Notes: generated from the sequence alone by a model not told the origin. A stretch of 64,000 nucleotides of DNA from Alicyclobacillus sp. (GCA_023511295.1 JAIMBT010000001.1:1-64000); one strand, 5' to 3'. Positions 45,286 to 53,679 are shown, counted from the first letter of the stretch. Numbers and translations are program-made.

Positions 45286-45750
45286 GTGGCGTACGTGGTC
45301 GATTTTCACAACGTGTCCACAGCAGGGTTGGAGTCCTCGCCAGTGGCCGAGGCGTTGGCGGGCTTACGCGCGAACGAAGCGCGCTACTTCATGAACAAGT
45401 ACGGACACCCGTTTACCGTGGAGCCGGCGAGCGAAAGCCAGGATGCGGTGGCGTACGTGCACCGCATCCTGAAGGAAGAGCGCGGCATCGAGATTGCCGC
45501 CAAACCTCTTGAAACGTCGCGCTTTCAGGTGGAGAACATTCAGTGGACATACGTGTTTTACGAAGACGGCCTTGAGGTCAATGTCATGTACGCAGTGGAC
45601 GACCCGAAAAAGCGAGCCGTCGGCTTCAAGCTGTCTGAAGGGATGGAGGTGCCAGAGGCGTTGGCGGGCAAGTTCAAATTCGCGAAACAAAAGTCCAAAC
45701 TCGCTGGCACCATCCGCGGGTCGTTCTTCGTGATGAAAGGCACGTACTGA
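45286..45750 (+). CDS. Conserved-looking 154-aa protein, unknown
   Basis: This is a soluble alpha/beta-looking protein without membrane segments or cysteines. I do not recognise its family. Codon use matches the neighbours and AAGGGAG precedes the GTG start at 45286, so it is likely a real gene. A central block (IQWTYVFYEDGLEVNVMYAVDD) looks like consecutive beta strands, and the C-terminus is lysine-rich (KFKFAKQKSK). It converges on the DMT transporter gene with 21 bp between stops. Confidence 0.6.
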   Translation: MAYVVDFHNVSTAGLESSPVAEALAGLRANEARYFMNKYGHPFTVEPASESQDAVAYVHRILKEERGIEIAAKPLETSRFQVENIQWTYVFYEDGLEVNVMYAVDDPKKRAVGFKLSEGMEVPEALAGKFKFAKQKSKLAGTIRGSFFVMKGTY

Positions 45751-45771
45751 CAACCGTCGCAGGCCCGCTCC

Positions 45772-46674
45772 TCACAACGCCTTCGAATCCGGCGTGAGCG
45801 GGTGCTGTCTGCGCTTGAAGCGGATGTTGACGACGAGCCCGACGCTGAGCAGGATGACGAGAAGGCCGAGGATGAGGTGCATCGTGATCTCCTCGTGCAG
45901 GAACAAGCTCCCCCAGAGAACCCCGAACACGGGCACGAGAAAGGTCACGGTCAGGGTCTTCAAGGCGCCTACGTTTTGGATGAGCGCAAAATAGAGCAGG
46001 TACGCGAGCGCCGTGCAGAGCACGGCCAATCCGGCGACAGACAAAATCGCGGCGCCGGACGGGACGGTGTGCGGAAGTGCGGCAAAACAGAACGGAAACA
46101 GCACGACGCCGGCGCCGAGTTGCTGACCGACGGCCATGTCGAGCGGTTTTTCGCCCTGGAACTGCCGCGATGAGAACACACCGCCGACCGCGTAGAAGAT
46201 GGCCGCGAGCAGGGAGCCAGAAGCGAACAGCCAGGCGACGTGTGCGCCACTTCCAGGATGCCAGCCAATCACGATGGCCACCCCGACGATGCCAAGCAGC
46301 ACGCCGCCCATTTTCTTCAGCGTAAATGGATCTTTCAGCCACAACCACGATACCACAGCGGTGAACATCGGGGTGGTCGCATTGAGGATGGAGGCGAGGG
46401 CGGCGTCGAGCCGCAGCTCAGCGAACGAGATGAGGGCAAACGGAAGAGCGGCGTTCACAGCGCCAAGTACGAGGTACTGCCACCACCTGTGCAGCAGGCG
46501 CAGGCGCTGGCGCCGGACCAGGGCGTACACGGCGAGGGATGCGGCCGCGAGCAGCACGCGCAGCTCGACCAGCATCAAGGGCCCGAAGGACGGAACCGCC
46601 ACGCGGATGAACAGGTAGGACGCACCCCACAGGGCAGCTAAGAGCAACAACATGGCGATGTCTTTTGCGCGCAC
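45772..46674 (-). CDS. DMT-superfamily (EamA) transporter
   Basis: This is a 300-aa permease with ten membrane helices in two homologous EamA repeats (repeat 1 from about residue 5, repeat 2 from about residue 150). It carries the family signatures ALWGASYLFIRVAVP and FLVPVFGVLWGSLFLHE. Such proteins export metabolites, amino acids or drugs; the substrate here is unknown. The GTG at 46674 is preferred over ATG 46680 because GGAGGA abuts that ATG. It is divergent from the CstR-like regulator. Confidence 0.83.
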   Translation of the reverse strand: MRAKDIAMLLLLAALWGASYLFIRVAVPSFGPLMLVELRVLLAAASLAVYALVRRQRLRLLHRWWQYLVLGAVNAALPFALISFAELRLDAALASILNATTPMFTAVVSWLWLKDPFTLKKMGGVLLGIVGVAIVIGWHPGSGAHVAWLFASGSLLAAIFYAVGGVFSSRQFQGEKPLDMAVGQQLGAGVVLFPFCFAALPHTVPSGAAILSVAGLAVLCTALAYLLYFALIQNVGALKTLTVTFLVPVFGVLWGSLFLHEEITMHLILGLLVILLSVGLVVNIRFKRRQHPLTPDSKAL

Positions 46675-46855
46675 GGCCATTCCTCCAAACGGTGTCGATG
46701 GACGTCTTTGCGGGATGATGATCCGCTCTTCAGCCGGGTGTATCCTTCGGCTACGGAAGGCTCCGACAACGCGGAGGAGACCCTCGGACGTCGTTGTGTG
46801 TCGCGTACAGTATTACATACCGTTGTCATGCGTCAACTCCCCAAGGGTGTGGATT

Positions 46856-46880
46856 TTGTACGGAGGGGGGTATAATAGAA
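46856..46880 (+). promoter_or_regulatory. CsoR/CstR-type operator over a -10 element
   Basis: A G-tract followed by GTATAAT (46861-46876) contains TATAAT at 46871-46876. A GGGGGGTAT core next to TAC is characteristic of CsoR-family operators, here directly overlapping the -10 of the repressor gene. No good -35 is visible, and the downstream gene is 26 bp away. Confidence 0.55.
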
Positions 46881-46901
46881 AGGGACGGGGGGACCATCGA
46901 T

Positions 46902-47162
46902 ATGCAGTATACAGATCCGATGAAGCACCGCCTGCGGAGGGTTGAAGGGCAGGTCCGCGGCGTGTTGCAGATGATGGAGCAGGGACTGTCGTGCAAGGAT
47001 GTGGTGACGCAACTGTCAGCCATTCGCGCGGCGGTGGACAGGGTGATCATGTATGTCGTCGGCGAGAACATGGAGCAGTGCATCCGCGAAGAAATCGCCG
47101 GCGGCGGTTCGGCCGACAAGGTCCTCCGCGAGGCCATTGAACTGTTGATGAAAAGTCGATAA
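46902..47162 (+). CDS. CsoR-family repressor, CstR-like
   Basis: This 86-aa all-helical DUF156 protein binds operator DNA as a tetramer. It has C31 and C60 but asparagine at position 56, where copper sensors (CsoR) have histidine. That C-N-C pattern and the residue numbering match persulfide/sulfite-responsive CstR rather than copper-binding CsoR. The neighbour trxA and the sulfur genes 2.7 kb upstream fit a sulfur-stress role, which is inference. ATG 46902 has a G-rich ribosome-binding site. The operator at 46856-46880 suggests autoregulation. Confidence 0.75.
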   Translation: MQYTDPMKHRLRRVEGQVRGVLQMMEQGLSCKDVVTQLSAIRAAVDRVIMYVVGENMEQCIREEIAGGGSADKVLREAIELLMKSR

Positions 47163-47174
47163 GGGGGAAGAACG

Positions 47175-47492
47175 ATGGCGACCTTGACGGTGACAGATCA
47201 AAACTTTGACAGCGTGATTCAGGGGGACAAACCGGTTTTGGTGGATTTCTGGGCGGCTTGGTGCGGGCCTTGTCGGATGATGGCCCCGGTACTCGAGGAA
47301 GTGTCCGATGAGGCGGCGGATCGACTGGTGGTGGCGAAGCTGAACGTGGACGAAAACCCGAGAACGGCTGGGGCCTACGGCATCATGAGCATCCCAACGA
47401 TGATCTTGTTCCGCGGTGGCCGGCCGGTGAAACAACTGGTTGGATATATGCCGAAGGGGCAGCTGGAGAGCCAACTGGCGGACGTCCTGTAA
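47175..47492 (+). CDS. trxA: Thioredoxin
   Basis: This 105-aa thioredoxin has the active site WCGPC (FWAAWCGPCRMM) and the cis-proline in SIPTM. It reduces protein disulfides in the cytosol with electrons from thioredoxin reductase. It starts 12 bp after the CstR-like gene and is probably in the same operon, so it may be a dedicated sulfur- or oxidative-stress thioredoxin rather than the housekeeping copy. ATG 47175 has AAGGGGGAAG upstream. Confidence 0.92.
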   Translation: MATLTVTDQNFDSVIQGDKPVLVDFWAAWCGPCRMMAPVLEEVSDEAADRLVVAKLNVDENPRTAGAYGIMSIPTMILFRGGRPVKQLVGYMPKGQLESQLADVL

Positions 47493-47566
47493 GGGTTTGG
47501 CAGTTAAAGGCCCTCCCGATGGATTCACGGGGGCGACCGCTCCCGGCTGGATGTAGGGAGCAGAAG

Positions 47567-48154
47567 ATGGGACCTCGAAAGGCGGTGAAGGGCGTGGGAC
47601 ATCGATTTGACCCGAGGCATGTGGCGCGACTTTTGGATGAACAGCGGCGCAACCTGTTACCACCGGATGAGATTTTGGCACCCCTTGACGTTCACCCGCA
47701 GCATGTGGTCGCGGACGTTGGGTGCGGGCCGGGCTACTTCAGCCTGCCGCTCGCCGAGCGGTGCCGTACGGTGTACGGCGTCGACGTGTCGCCGGACATG
47801 CTGGACATGCTCCGGCGACGGGCTGGTGAAGCGGGCACATTGAACATTGAACCCATTCAGGCGGTGGCGGAACAGATCCCGCTGCCCGATGCCAGTGTGG
47901 ACCGCTTGCTGTGCGCCTTCGTGTTGCACGAAGTCGACAGCCTGGCACTGGCGTTGAGGGAGTTTCGCCGGCTGCTGAAGCCGGCTGGGAAACTGATGAT
48001 CATCGAGTGGGACAAACAGCCGATGGAGATGGGGCCTCCGCTCGCCGAGCGGCTTCACGTGGACGATTTGGTGCGGGTCGCCGAGGAGGTTGCATTTCAG
48101 GTGGAGTGGCGTCGCCTGAACCCGTACCACTACGTCGTCCTGGCACAACGGTGA
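47567..48154 (+). CDS. Class I SAM-dependent methyltransferase
   Basis: This 195-aa methyltransferase has the Rossmann-like SAM motif VVADVGCGPGYFSLPLAE, motif II/III strands (VYGVDVSPDML, AEQIPLPDASVDRLL) and a later VLHEVDSL. The substrate is unknown; such stand-alone enzymes methylate small molecules, arsenicals or quinones. ATG 47567 has AGGGAG at 47555-47560; GTG 47594 is another option. It follows trxA by 74 bp. It converges on the acyl-CoA ligase gene with a hairpin between the stops. Confidence 0.78.
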   Translation: MGPRKAVKGVGHRFDPRHVARLLDEQRRNLLPPDEILAPLDVHPQHVVADVGCGPGYFSLPLAERCRTVYGVDVSPDMLDMLRRRAGEAGTLNIEPIQAVAEQIPLPDASVDRLLCAFVLHEVDSLALALREFRRLLKPAGKLMIIEWDKQPMEMGPPLAERLHVDDLVRVAEEVAFQVEWRRLNPYHYVVLAQR

Positions 48155-48206
48155 GGATGCGTTGGTGTGGCCCAGCGCTCTAAAGGGATCACCTGGCAGA
48201 AAGCGA

Positions 48207-48235
48207 GCGCGCCGAACCTCTCCCGTTCGGCGCGC
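48207..48235. terminator. 11-bp hairpin between convergent genes
   Basis: GCGCGCCGAAC (48207-48217) and GTTCGGCGCGC (48225-48235) form a perfect stem with a 7-nt loop, between the methyltransferase and the minus-strand ligase. Confidence 0.7.
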
Positions 48236-48243
48236 CTTCCCAA

Positions 48244-49893
48244 TCAAGGCGTATACTGAGCTCGCAGCGCGGCCTTGTGCACCTTGCCCGCACTGGTCAA
48301 GGGGATCTCTGCGACGCGCTGGATGCGATCTGGTACCCAGAACCGCGCGATGACTCCGGACGCGACCGCCGAATCGAGATGGGCTCGCACGGTTTCCTCT
48401 TGGAGGTCCTCGCCAGCCTGCAGGATGGCGAGCGGTCGTTCTCCCCACCGTTCGTCCGGCACAGGGATGACGGCCGCCAGCGCCACACCTGGGATTTCCG
48501 ACAGAACCGCTTCCACCACACTGGTCGCAATCCACTCTCCGCCGCTCTTGACGGCGTCCTTGACCCGGTCCACGACTTGGAAGGACCCGTCTGGCAGCCA
48601 AACCGCCAGGTCGCCGCTGTGAAACCAGCCGTCTTGGTACGCCGCTTGCGATGCAGCGGGGTTGTCCAGGTAGCCGCTCGGCAGCCAAGGACTTTGTACC
48701 CATAACTCGCCCACGGTTGCGCCGTCGCGGGGGACGTCATGGCCGGTCGTGTCGCAGACCCGCATCCGTACCATCGGCAGTGGCTGCACCGTGGTCGACA
48801 AGGACTGCACCCGGAGCGCCTCATCCGACATCGGTTGACGAACGGCGGAGATGGCCGCACCCAGTTGGTCCGATCCGCCGTAGATGAGCGAAAACGCAAC
48901 GCCTGCTCGGTGGGCTCGCTTCGCCAACCCACTCGGGAGCGGGCTGCCGCCGGTTAACACTTTCAGGCGGAGCTGGGCCACCGTGGCATCCGGCGACGGG
49001 CCGTCGGCAAGCGCGTCGAGGAGCATTGCGAGTTGCGTGGGGACCATGTTCGACCAGGTGACTTGCTCGGCCCGAATGAGCGCCAGTTGCGCCGCAGCGT
49101 CGGCCCGCTCCGGCAGAACCAGCTTATTTCCGAGGTAGGGTGCGAAAAACGGTGTTCCCCAGCCGTGGATATGGAAGAACGGGATGAGCGGCATGATGGT
49201 GTCGCCCGCGCGAAGGGCTGCGCCGGTGTCGTGAATCGCCAGGTGGTGCGCGATTTGCAGCGGCGCCAACATCATGTCGCGATGACGGTAGATCATGCCT
49301 TTGGGGCGACCGGTTGTGCCCGTCGTATAGAACACGGAGTACGCATCGGTGTCCTGGAGTTCCACGGGTGGCGGCGCGGCGCCCGCCGGTTGAGACTGAA
49401 TCAGGGACTCATAATCCGGCCATTCGGACACGTCTGCCGGTCTCGTCTCTCCAGCCACGGCAAGGGCGGCCTCTGCGGTCGCTGCGGCTGGGGGCGCTGA
49501 CCCCGCCTCCGGCATCCAGACCACGCCGCGCACGAACCTGCGCAACGCCTCACCCAACGGGCGGAAACCGTCCCACACAAACAGGACCTCGTCCCGCGCG
49601 TGCTGCACGGTGAATGCGAGGTCGGCCAGCGGCAGGCGGAAGTTCAAAGTGTGGACCACCGCACCGACCAGGCCCAGCGCATACTGGAGCTCGAAATACC
49701 GGTGGCTGTTCACATCGAGAACGCCCACGACCGTCCCCTTGTGGATGCCAATCTGCTTCATGGACCGAGCCAACCGCACAACCCGTTCCCACGCCTCCGC
49801 GTACGTGTAGCGGACCTGGCCGCTCACGACCTCCACATCGCCGGATTGCCAGGCGGCATCCGCCAGCAGTTCAGGTATCAGCCCGTGCCGCAT
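48244..49893 (-). CDS. AMP-dependent acyl-CoA synthetase/ligase
   Basis: This is a 549-aa ANL-superfamily enzyme that activates a carboxylic acid to acyl-AMP and then to acyl-CoA. The P-loop motif YTTGTTGRPKG, the IPFFHIHGWG core, the YGGSD segment and the aspartate motif GWFHSGDLAVWLPDG are intact, and the C-terminal SAGKVHKAALR carries the catalytic lysine. It most resembles medium/long-chain fatty acid-CoA ligases. ATG 49893 lies 23 bp inside the upstream acyl-CoA dehydrogenase gene and has a GGGTGGG sequence upstream, so the two are coupled. A longer upstream frame to 50034 lacks support. Confidence 0.87.
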   Translation of the reverse strand: MRHGLIPELLADAAWQSGDVEVVSGQVRYTYAEAWERVVRLARSMKQIGIHKGTVVGVLDVNSHRYFELQYALGLVGAVVHTLNFRLPLADLAFTVQHARDEVLFVWDGFRPLGEALRRFVRGVVWMPEAGSAPPAAATAEAALAVAGETRPADVSEWPDYESLIQSQPAGAAPPPVELQDTDAYSVFYTTGTTGRPKGMIYRHRDMMLAPLQIAHHLAIHDTGAALRAGDTIMPLIPFFHIHGWGTPFFAPYLGNKLVLPERADAAAQLALIRAEQVTWSNMVPTQLAMLLDALADGPSPDATVAQLRLKVLTGGSPLPSGLAKRAHRAGVAFSLIYGGSDQLGAAISAVRQPMSDEALRVQSLSTTVQPLPMVRMRVCDTTGHDVPRDGATVGELWVQSPWLPSGYLDNPAASQAAYQDGWFHSGDLAVWLPDGSFQVVDRVKDAVKSGGEWIATSVVEAVLSEIPGVALAAVIPVPDERWGERPLAILQAGEDLQEETVRAHLDSAVASGVIARFWVPDRIQRVAEIPLTSAGKVHKAALRAQYTP

Positions 49894-51487
49894 CGAGACC
49901 CACCCCCCAAACGGACCTGTCGGAAAGGACCCAGTCCGGATACTCGTCGTGCTGGAACGCGTGGTGAGCGTACAGGTTTGCGAGTTTCTCGTAGCGTTCT
50001 CCGGCCGTTTCGGCAATCCGATAGAGCGCCGCAACCTGCGCAGCGTCCGCCGCTAGGCGAAGGGCTGCTTTCGCTCGCCACTCTGCAGACTCGGGCGGGA
50101 GAGTCATGAGGCCGTGCAACGCTCGGCGAACCGCTTCCGCGCCAGCCCGCGCCGCGGGTGAACCAACCTGGTGGAGTGGCGCCAGGGCCTCCTCCAGGAA
50201 CCACTCGTGCGTCATCGGCTTGCGGCAAGTCTCGAGGAAATCGAGTGCCTGGATGTTGCTGGGTCCCTCCCAAATGGGCGTGATGAGCGCTTCCCGGTGC
50301 CAACGCGCAATCCCGTACTCTTCAAGGAACCCGAGTCCACCGAACAGTTCCATCGCAAGTGCCGTCAGGTGTGCCGCGTGGTCTGCCGTACGGGTCTTGA
50401 CCAGGTGAGTGAGGAAACGGGCGCGATGGTATGCATCCGTGTACGGCGGCCGGTCTGACCAAGCGCGCTGGAATGCGTCAATGGCCTCGAAGGTCAGGGC
50501 AAGTCCAGCGGCATGTCGCACGGCGAAATCCGTCAGGTCGCGGCGGATGAGCGGGTGGTCCTGCAACAGACGACCGAAGCTGGTGCGGCGGGTGACGCGT
50601 CCTTGCACTTCCAAGAACGCCTTTTGGGCGATGCCCATCGCTCCGATGGCGTTGGCCAGCCGGGACACCGTCAGGTTTTCCAACGTATAGTAGATTCCGA
50701 GCTTGGCGTCGCCAATGAGGTACGCTTCGCTGTCCGCCAGTTCCACCTCGCCGGACGGGACGGCCCGGGTTGCGCTCTTGTCCTTGAGCCGGCGCACGTG
50801 GAAATTCAGTTCTCCCGCGCCGTTCACGCGTGGCAGAAGGTACAGGGCGAGACCCTTCGGACCCGCGGGCGCACCTTCGGGACGGGCCGTCGTGATGGCG
50901 TAATCCGTTAGGCCCGCGCCGCTGGCGAAGTATTTGTCCGCCGTGATACGCCACCGTGACCCGTCTGGGCGCGCCGTCGCTTGGTTGGCTCCGAGGTCGC
51001 TTCCGCCCTGAGATTCCGTCATCCACGTCGCTCCGAACGCTTGGCCGGACAACAACGCCTCCTTCCACTCCGCGAACGCCGGCGCGTACTTGTGAATCGC
51101 GTAGACGACCTGGTTGGTGATGGTCAGGACACAGTACAGTCCGGGGTCACCGACGAGGTACCCCAGCGCGAAGTGATGGTGCCAGCTCCCGCCCTCGTAG
51201 GGTGGGCGGTTGATTCGGGCAAGCTGCTGCAGCATCTGGCGGTGCGGCGGGCTCAGCCGCACACGGTCCACCCGACGCCCGTCCAAGTCGTGGTGGATGA
51301 GGACCGGAGCCGCATCGTGATCAACGTGGTAAACGGTTTCATAGACCTCGCGTCCAGCGAACGCGCCGAACTCGACGAATTCCCGGCGATGGTTTACGGA
51401 TTCGGGCCAGATATGCGTGAGGATGTCTTGAAACGTTTCATCTCGGGTAAAATGGTTGGTATCGTAGGCGTAGGAGATGTGCTTCAA
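49871..51487 (-). CDS. Acyl-CoA dehydrogenase, AidB-like subfamily
   Basis: This 538-aa FAD flavoprotein is longer than ordinary acyl-CoA dehydrogenases and shows the AidB-like layout. Features include WMTESQGGSDLGAN (FAD/substrate signature), YFASGAGLTDYAI, RTSFGRLLQDHPLIRRDL, and the late GGLGFLEEYGIARWHREALITPIWEGPSNIQALD. It probably oxidises an acyl-CoA; AidB homologues can also act in alkylation damage response. The TTG start at 51487 has GGAGGGG upstream and overlaps the merR stop by 4 bp. It is the first enzyme gene of the merR-dehydrogenase-ligase operon. Confidence 0.85.
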   Translation of the reverse strand: MKHISYAYDTNHFTRDETFQDILTHIWPESVNHRREFVEFGAFAGREVYETVYHVDHDAAPVLIHHDLDGRRVDRVRLSPPHRQMLQQLARINRPPYEGGSWHHHFALGYLVGDPGLYCVLTITNQVVYAIHKYAPAFAEWKEALLSGQAFGATWMTESQGGSDLGANQATARPDGSRWRITADKYFASGAGLTDYAITTARPEGAPAGPKGLALYLLPRVNGAGELNFHVRRLKDKSATRAVPSGEVELADSEAYLIGDAKLGIYYTLENLTVSRLANAIGAMGIAQKAFLEVQGRVTRRTSFGRLLQDHPLIRRDLTDFAVRHAAGLALTFEAIDAFQRAWSDRPPYTDAYHRARFLTHLVKTRTADHAAHLTALAMELFGGLGFLEEYGIARWHREALITPIWEGPSNIQALDFLETCRKPMTHEWFLEEALAPLHQVGSPAARAGAEAVRRALHGLMTLPPESAEWRAKAALRLAADAAQVAALYRIAETAGERYEKLANLYAHHAFQHDEYPDWVLSDRSVWGVGLDAARADT

Positions 51488-51948
51488 GTGGCGTGCCCCT
51501 CCCTGAGCTTTTCATCCAGGACGCGCTGCAGCGTATCCCGTACTTCCAGAAGCTCCTCGCGCAGCGCTTGCAACTCGGTTATCTGCTCCTCTATCTCCTG
51601 CAGCTTTCGGTCCCCTCTGTGCAGCGCGTCGCGAAGTTGCGTCACCTGTGTCGGGTCCACGTCGTACAGGGCGAGCATCTCGGAGATCTCCGGCAGGCTG
51701 AAACCGAGTCTCCGCCCGCGCAGGATGAGCTGAATCCGAACCCGATCTCGCTCCGTGTACAGCCGTTGGCTGCCCCGCCGTTCCGGCTGCAACAAGCCGA
51801 TGTCTTCATAGTGGCGCAGGGTGCGCGGCGTGACGTCAAATCGCTGCGTGAGTTCGGTGATGGTGTAGCGCTTCGCGTCTAGCCCCCCTCTCGGTGTGGC
51901 TGTGCGTGGCGATTCCCGCCGCGCTTGGCCGTGAAGGGCGGATGCCAT
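51484..51948 (-). CDS. MerR-family regulator of fatty-acid-type genes
   Basis: This 154-aa regulator has a MerR winged helix at residues 26-95 (YTITELTQRFDVTPRTLRHYEDIGLL...GSQRLYTERDRVRIQLILRGRRLGFSLPEI) and a long coiled coil (about 105-145) for dimerisation. The short C-terminal part has no cysteine pair, so it is not a metal sensor. It most resembles the LiuR/fatty-acid-degradation type. About 22 N-terminal residues precede the HTH from the ATG at 51948; no clear ribosome-binding site is seen and a shorter form is possible. The stop overlaps the dehydrogenase start. Confidence 0.85.
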   Translation of the reverse strand: MASALHGQARRESPRTATPRGGLDAKRYTITELTQRFDVTPRTLRHYEDIGLLQPERRGSQRLYTERDRVRIQLILRGRRLGFSLPEISEMLALYDVDPTQVTQLRDALHRGDRKLQEIEEQITELQALREELLEVRDTLQRVLDEKLREGHAT

Positions 51949-51959
51949 CGGTTGCGTGA

Positions 51960-51988
51960 AATATACTGCAAATTTACGTTTACGTCAA
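51960..51988 (-). promoter_or_regulatory. Promoter and palindromic operator of the merR operon
   Basis: On the minus strand TTGACG (51983-51988) and TATATT (51960-51965) are spaced by 17 bp. The near-perfect palindrome TTGACGTAAACGTAAA (51973-51988) covers the -35 and the start of the spacer, a typical position for a MerR-family repressor/activator and close to the ACGT-centred sites of LiuR-type regulators. The end of arsB overlaps the -35. Confidence 0.65.
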
Positions 51989-53268
51989 CGTATGGCGAGA
52001 TTCCACAGCCACAGACCCGTCAACGTCACGAACAAGGTGGGGAGCGTGAGGACGAGGCCGGATCGAAAATACCGCCCCCAGGTGATGGTGATGCCCTTGT
52101 TACCCAGTACGTATAGCCAGAGCAGCGTTGCGAGAGACCCAATCGGGGTGATCTTCGGCCCCAAGTCACAGCCAATCACGTTGGCGTACGCCAACGACTG
52201 CTGCATCGCCTGTGTCACACTCGCCGAGTGGATAGCGAGTGCGTCAATCATCACGGTGGGCAGGTTGTTCATCACACTGGACAGGATGGCCGCGATGAAG
52301 CCCATCGACAGGGTACCGGCGAACAGGCCACCGTGTGCGGTCGCTTGAATCACGTGGCCGAGCAGGGTCGTCAGTCCAGCGTTGCGAAGCCCCCAGACAA
52401 CCACGTACATGCCGATGGAGAAGACGACGATGGCCCACGGCGCGCCTTTGAGGATTTGCCAAGGTTGAATCACCTGAGTTCGGCTGCCAACGATGAGGAA
52501 CACGATGGCAATCGCACCCGCGACCAGCGAAACCGGAAGGTGGAGCAACTCGGTCAAGATATAGCCCACCAGGAGAATGGCGAGAATCACCCAGGATGCG
52601 CGGAACATCCCCTGATGTGCGATGGCGGACGATGGGTCTGGCAGGTCGCTGGGTTGATAGTACGGCGGAACATCCTTGTGGAAAAACAGGTAGAGAACCA
52701 AGATGCTGGCGCCGAGGGAAAACAGGTCCGGAATCACCATGTGCACCAGATACGTGAGGAACCCGATGTGGAAGTAATCGGCGGACACGATGTTCACCAG
52801 GTTGCTGACAATCAGCGGCAGCGAGGTGGTATCCGCGATAAATCCGGACGCCATGATGAACGGGATCATCTTCCGCACGTCAAACTTCAGCAGCTTCATC
52901 TTTTCAAGGACAATCGGCGTCAAGATGAGCGCCGCCCCGTCGTTCGCAAAGAAGGCAGACACCGCTGCGCCGAGCAAAATGACGTAGAGAAACACGCGTC
53001 TCCCGTTGCCATTCGCCGCGCGCGCCATCTTCAAAGCGGCCCACTCAAAAAACCCGATTTGGTCCAGAATGGTCGACGTGATGATGATGGCGACGAATGT
53101 CAACGTTGCATCCCAAACAATCTTCGTGACGGACCAGACGTCCTGCAGCGATACGACGTGGAACACCAAGGCCAGCACGGCCCCTCCGAACGCGCTCCAG
53201 CCAATAGACAAGCCTCTCGGTTGCCAGATGACCAAACCGAGTGTCAGGATGAATAGCGCAATCGCCAC
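51985..53268 (-). CDS. arsB: ArsB-type arsenite efflux permease
   Basis: This 427-aa membrane protein is a clear ArsB homologue (12 helices). It exports arsenite/antimonite. Signature segments include FANDGAALILTPIVLEKMK, MASGFIADTTSLPLIVSNLVNIVSAD, GAPWAIVVFSIGMYVVVWGLRNAGL, MNNLPTVMIDAL, and ANVIGCDLGPKITPIGSLATLLWL. GTG 53268 has GGAGGT 8 nt upstream. No arsR, arsC or arsA is adjacent; upstream is only an unrelated HTH gene. The stop lies in the promoter of the merR operon. Its 3' end and the merR start are 37 bp apart, so read-through is possible. Confidence 0.92.
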   Translation of the reverse strand: MAIALFILTLGLVIWQPRGLSIGWSAFGGAVLALVFHVVSLQDVWSVTKIVWDATLTFVAIIITSTILDQIGFFEWAALKMARAANGNGRRVFLYVILLGAAVSAFFANDGAALILTPIVLEKMKLLKFDVRKMIPFIMASGFIADTTSLPLIVSNLVNIVSADYFHIGFLTYLVHMVIPDLFSLGASILVLYLFFHKDVPPYYQPSDLPDPSSAIAHQGMFRASWVILAILLVGYILTELLHLPVSLVAGAIAIVFLIVGSRTQVIQPWQILKGAPWAIVVFSIGMYVVVWGLRNAGLTTLLGHVIQATAHGGLFAGTLSMGFIAAILSSVMNNLPTVMIDALAIHSASVTQAMQQSLAYANVIGCDLGPKITPIGSLATLLWLYVLGNKGITITWGRYFRSGLVLTLPTLFVTLTGLWLWNLAIR

Positions 53269-53280
53269 GCATACGGACCT

Positions 53281-53312
53281 CCATTGTGTTCAATGGTCCC
53301 ATCATAGGGACC
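53281..53312 (-). promoter_or_regulatory. Double hairpin next to the arsB ribosome-binding site
   Basis: CCATTG-TGTT-CAATGG (53281-53296) and GGTCCC-ATCATA-GGGACC (53295-53312) sit back to back immediately upstream of arsB. The first overlaps the GGAGGT site (53277-53282) by two bases, so it could control access to it. This may be a regulator site or an RNA structure. Confidence 0.45.
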
Positions 53313-53412
53313 GGCATTCGGGCTGTCAACCTTCGGTTGGAATCCAAGAGTCACGAAGACCCATACCTGGGGGTGGGCCCATGGCAGGGCCCGGGTGTGA
53401 TGGGGTGAAGGC

Positions 53413-53679
53413 CTATTGCGAATACCGGTTGACAATCTGCTGAATCTCCGAGATGGCCTCCAGCGGAAGGGTTTTGATGCGTTCCGCGAGACCCACAATT
53501 TCCTGTAGCTGTTGCGCTGAGACCCGCCCGTGAACCAGGTTCATTCGCTTGCGCTTTTCGTACACTTGATTGGCCGTCACGCCGAACTGTTCGGCAATCT
53601 GAGCGTCGGTGAGGCCCTGGTTCCAAACGAGATCCATCAACGCTTGCCGGGAGATGAGGTGGAAGTTGTGTTGGGTCAC
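53413..53679 (-). CDS. Helix-turn-helix protein, unknown family
   Basis: This 88-aa protein has a helix-turn-helix near residues 14-45 (QALMDLVWNQGLTDAQIAEQFGVTANQVYEKRKRMNL). The second half (residues 45-88) is predicted helical and polar. The HTH resembles sigma-70 region-4-like or YlxM-type folds, but I cannot assign it. GTG 53679 is chosen because CGGAGGT lies about 10 nt upstream. It does not look like ArsR, which would have metal-binding cysteines. It is upstream of arsB on the same strand. Confidence 0.7.
   Translation of the reverse strand: MTQHNFHLISRQALMDLVWNQGLTDAQIAEQFGVTANQVYEKRKRMNLVHGRVSAQQLQEIVGLAERIKTLPLEAISEIQQIVNRYSQ

Noticed and set aside
45155-45394. Extra ORFs between the VOC gene and the 154-aa gene
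   Set aside because: They overlap the supported 154-aa frame and lack domain signals; the ribosome-binding site fits the GTG at 45286.
53413-53679. HTH protein as ArsR regulating arsB
   Set aside because: ArsR needs a cysteine metal site and a winged helix of about 100 residues; this protein has no cysteine and a different HTH.
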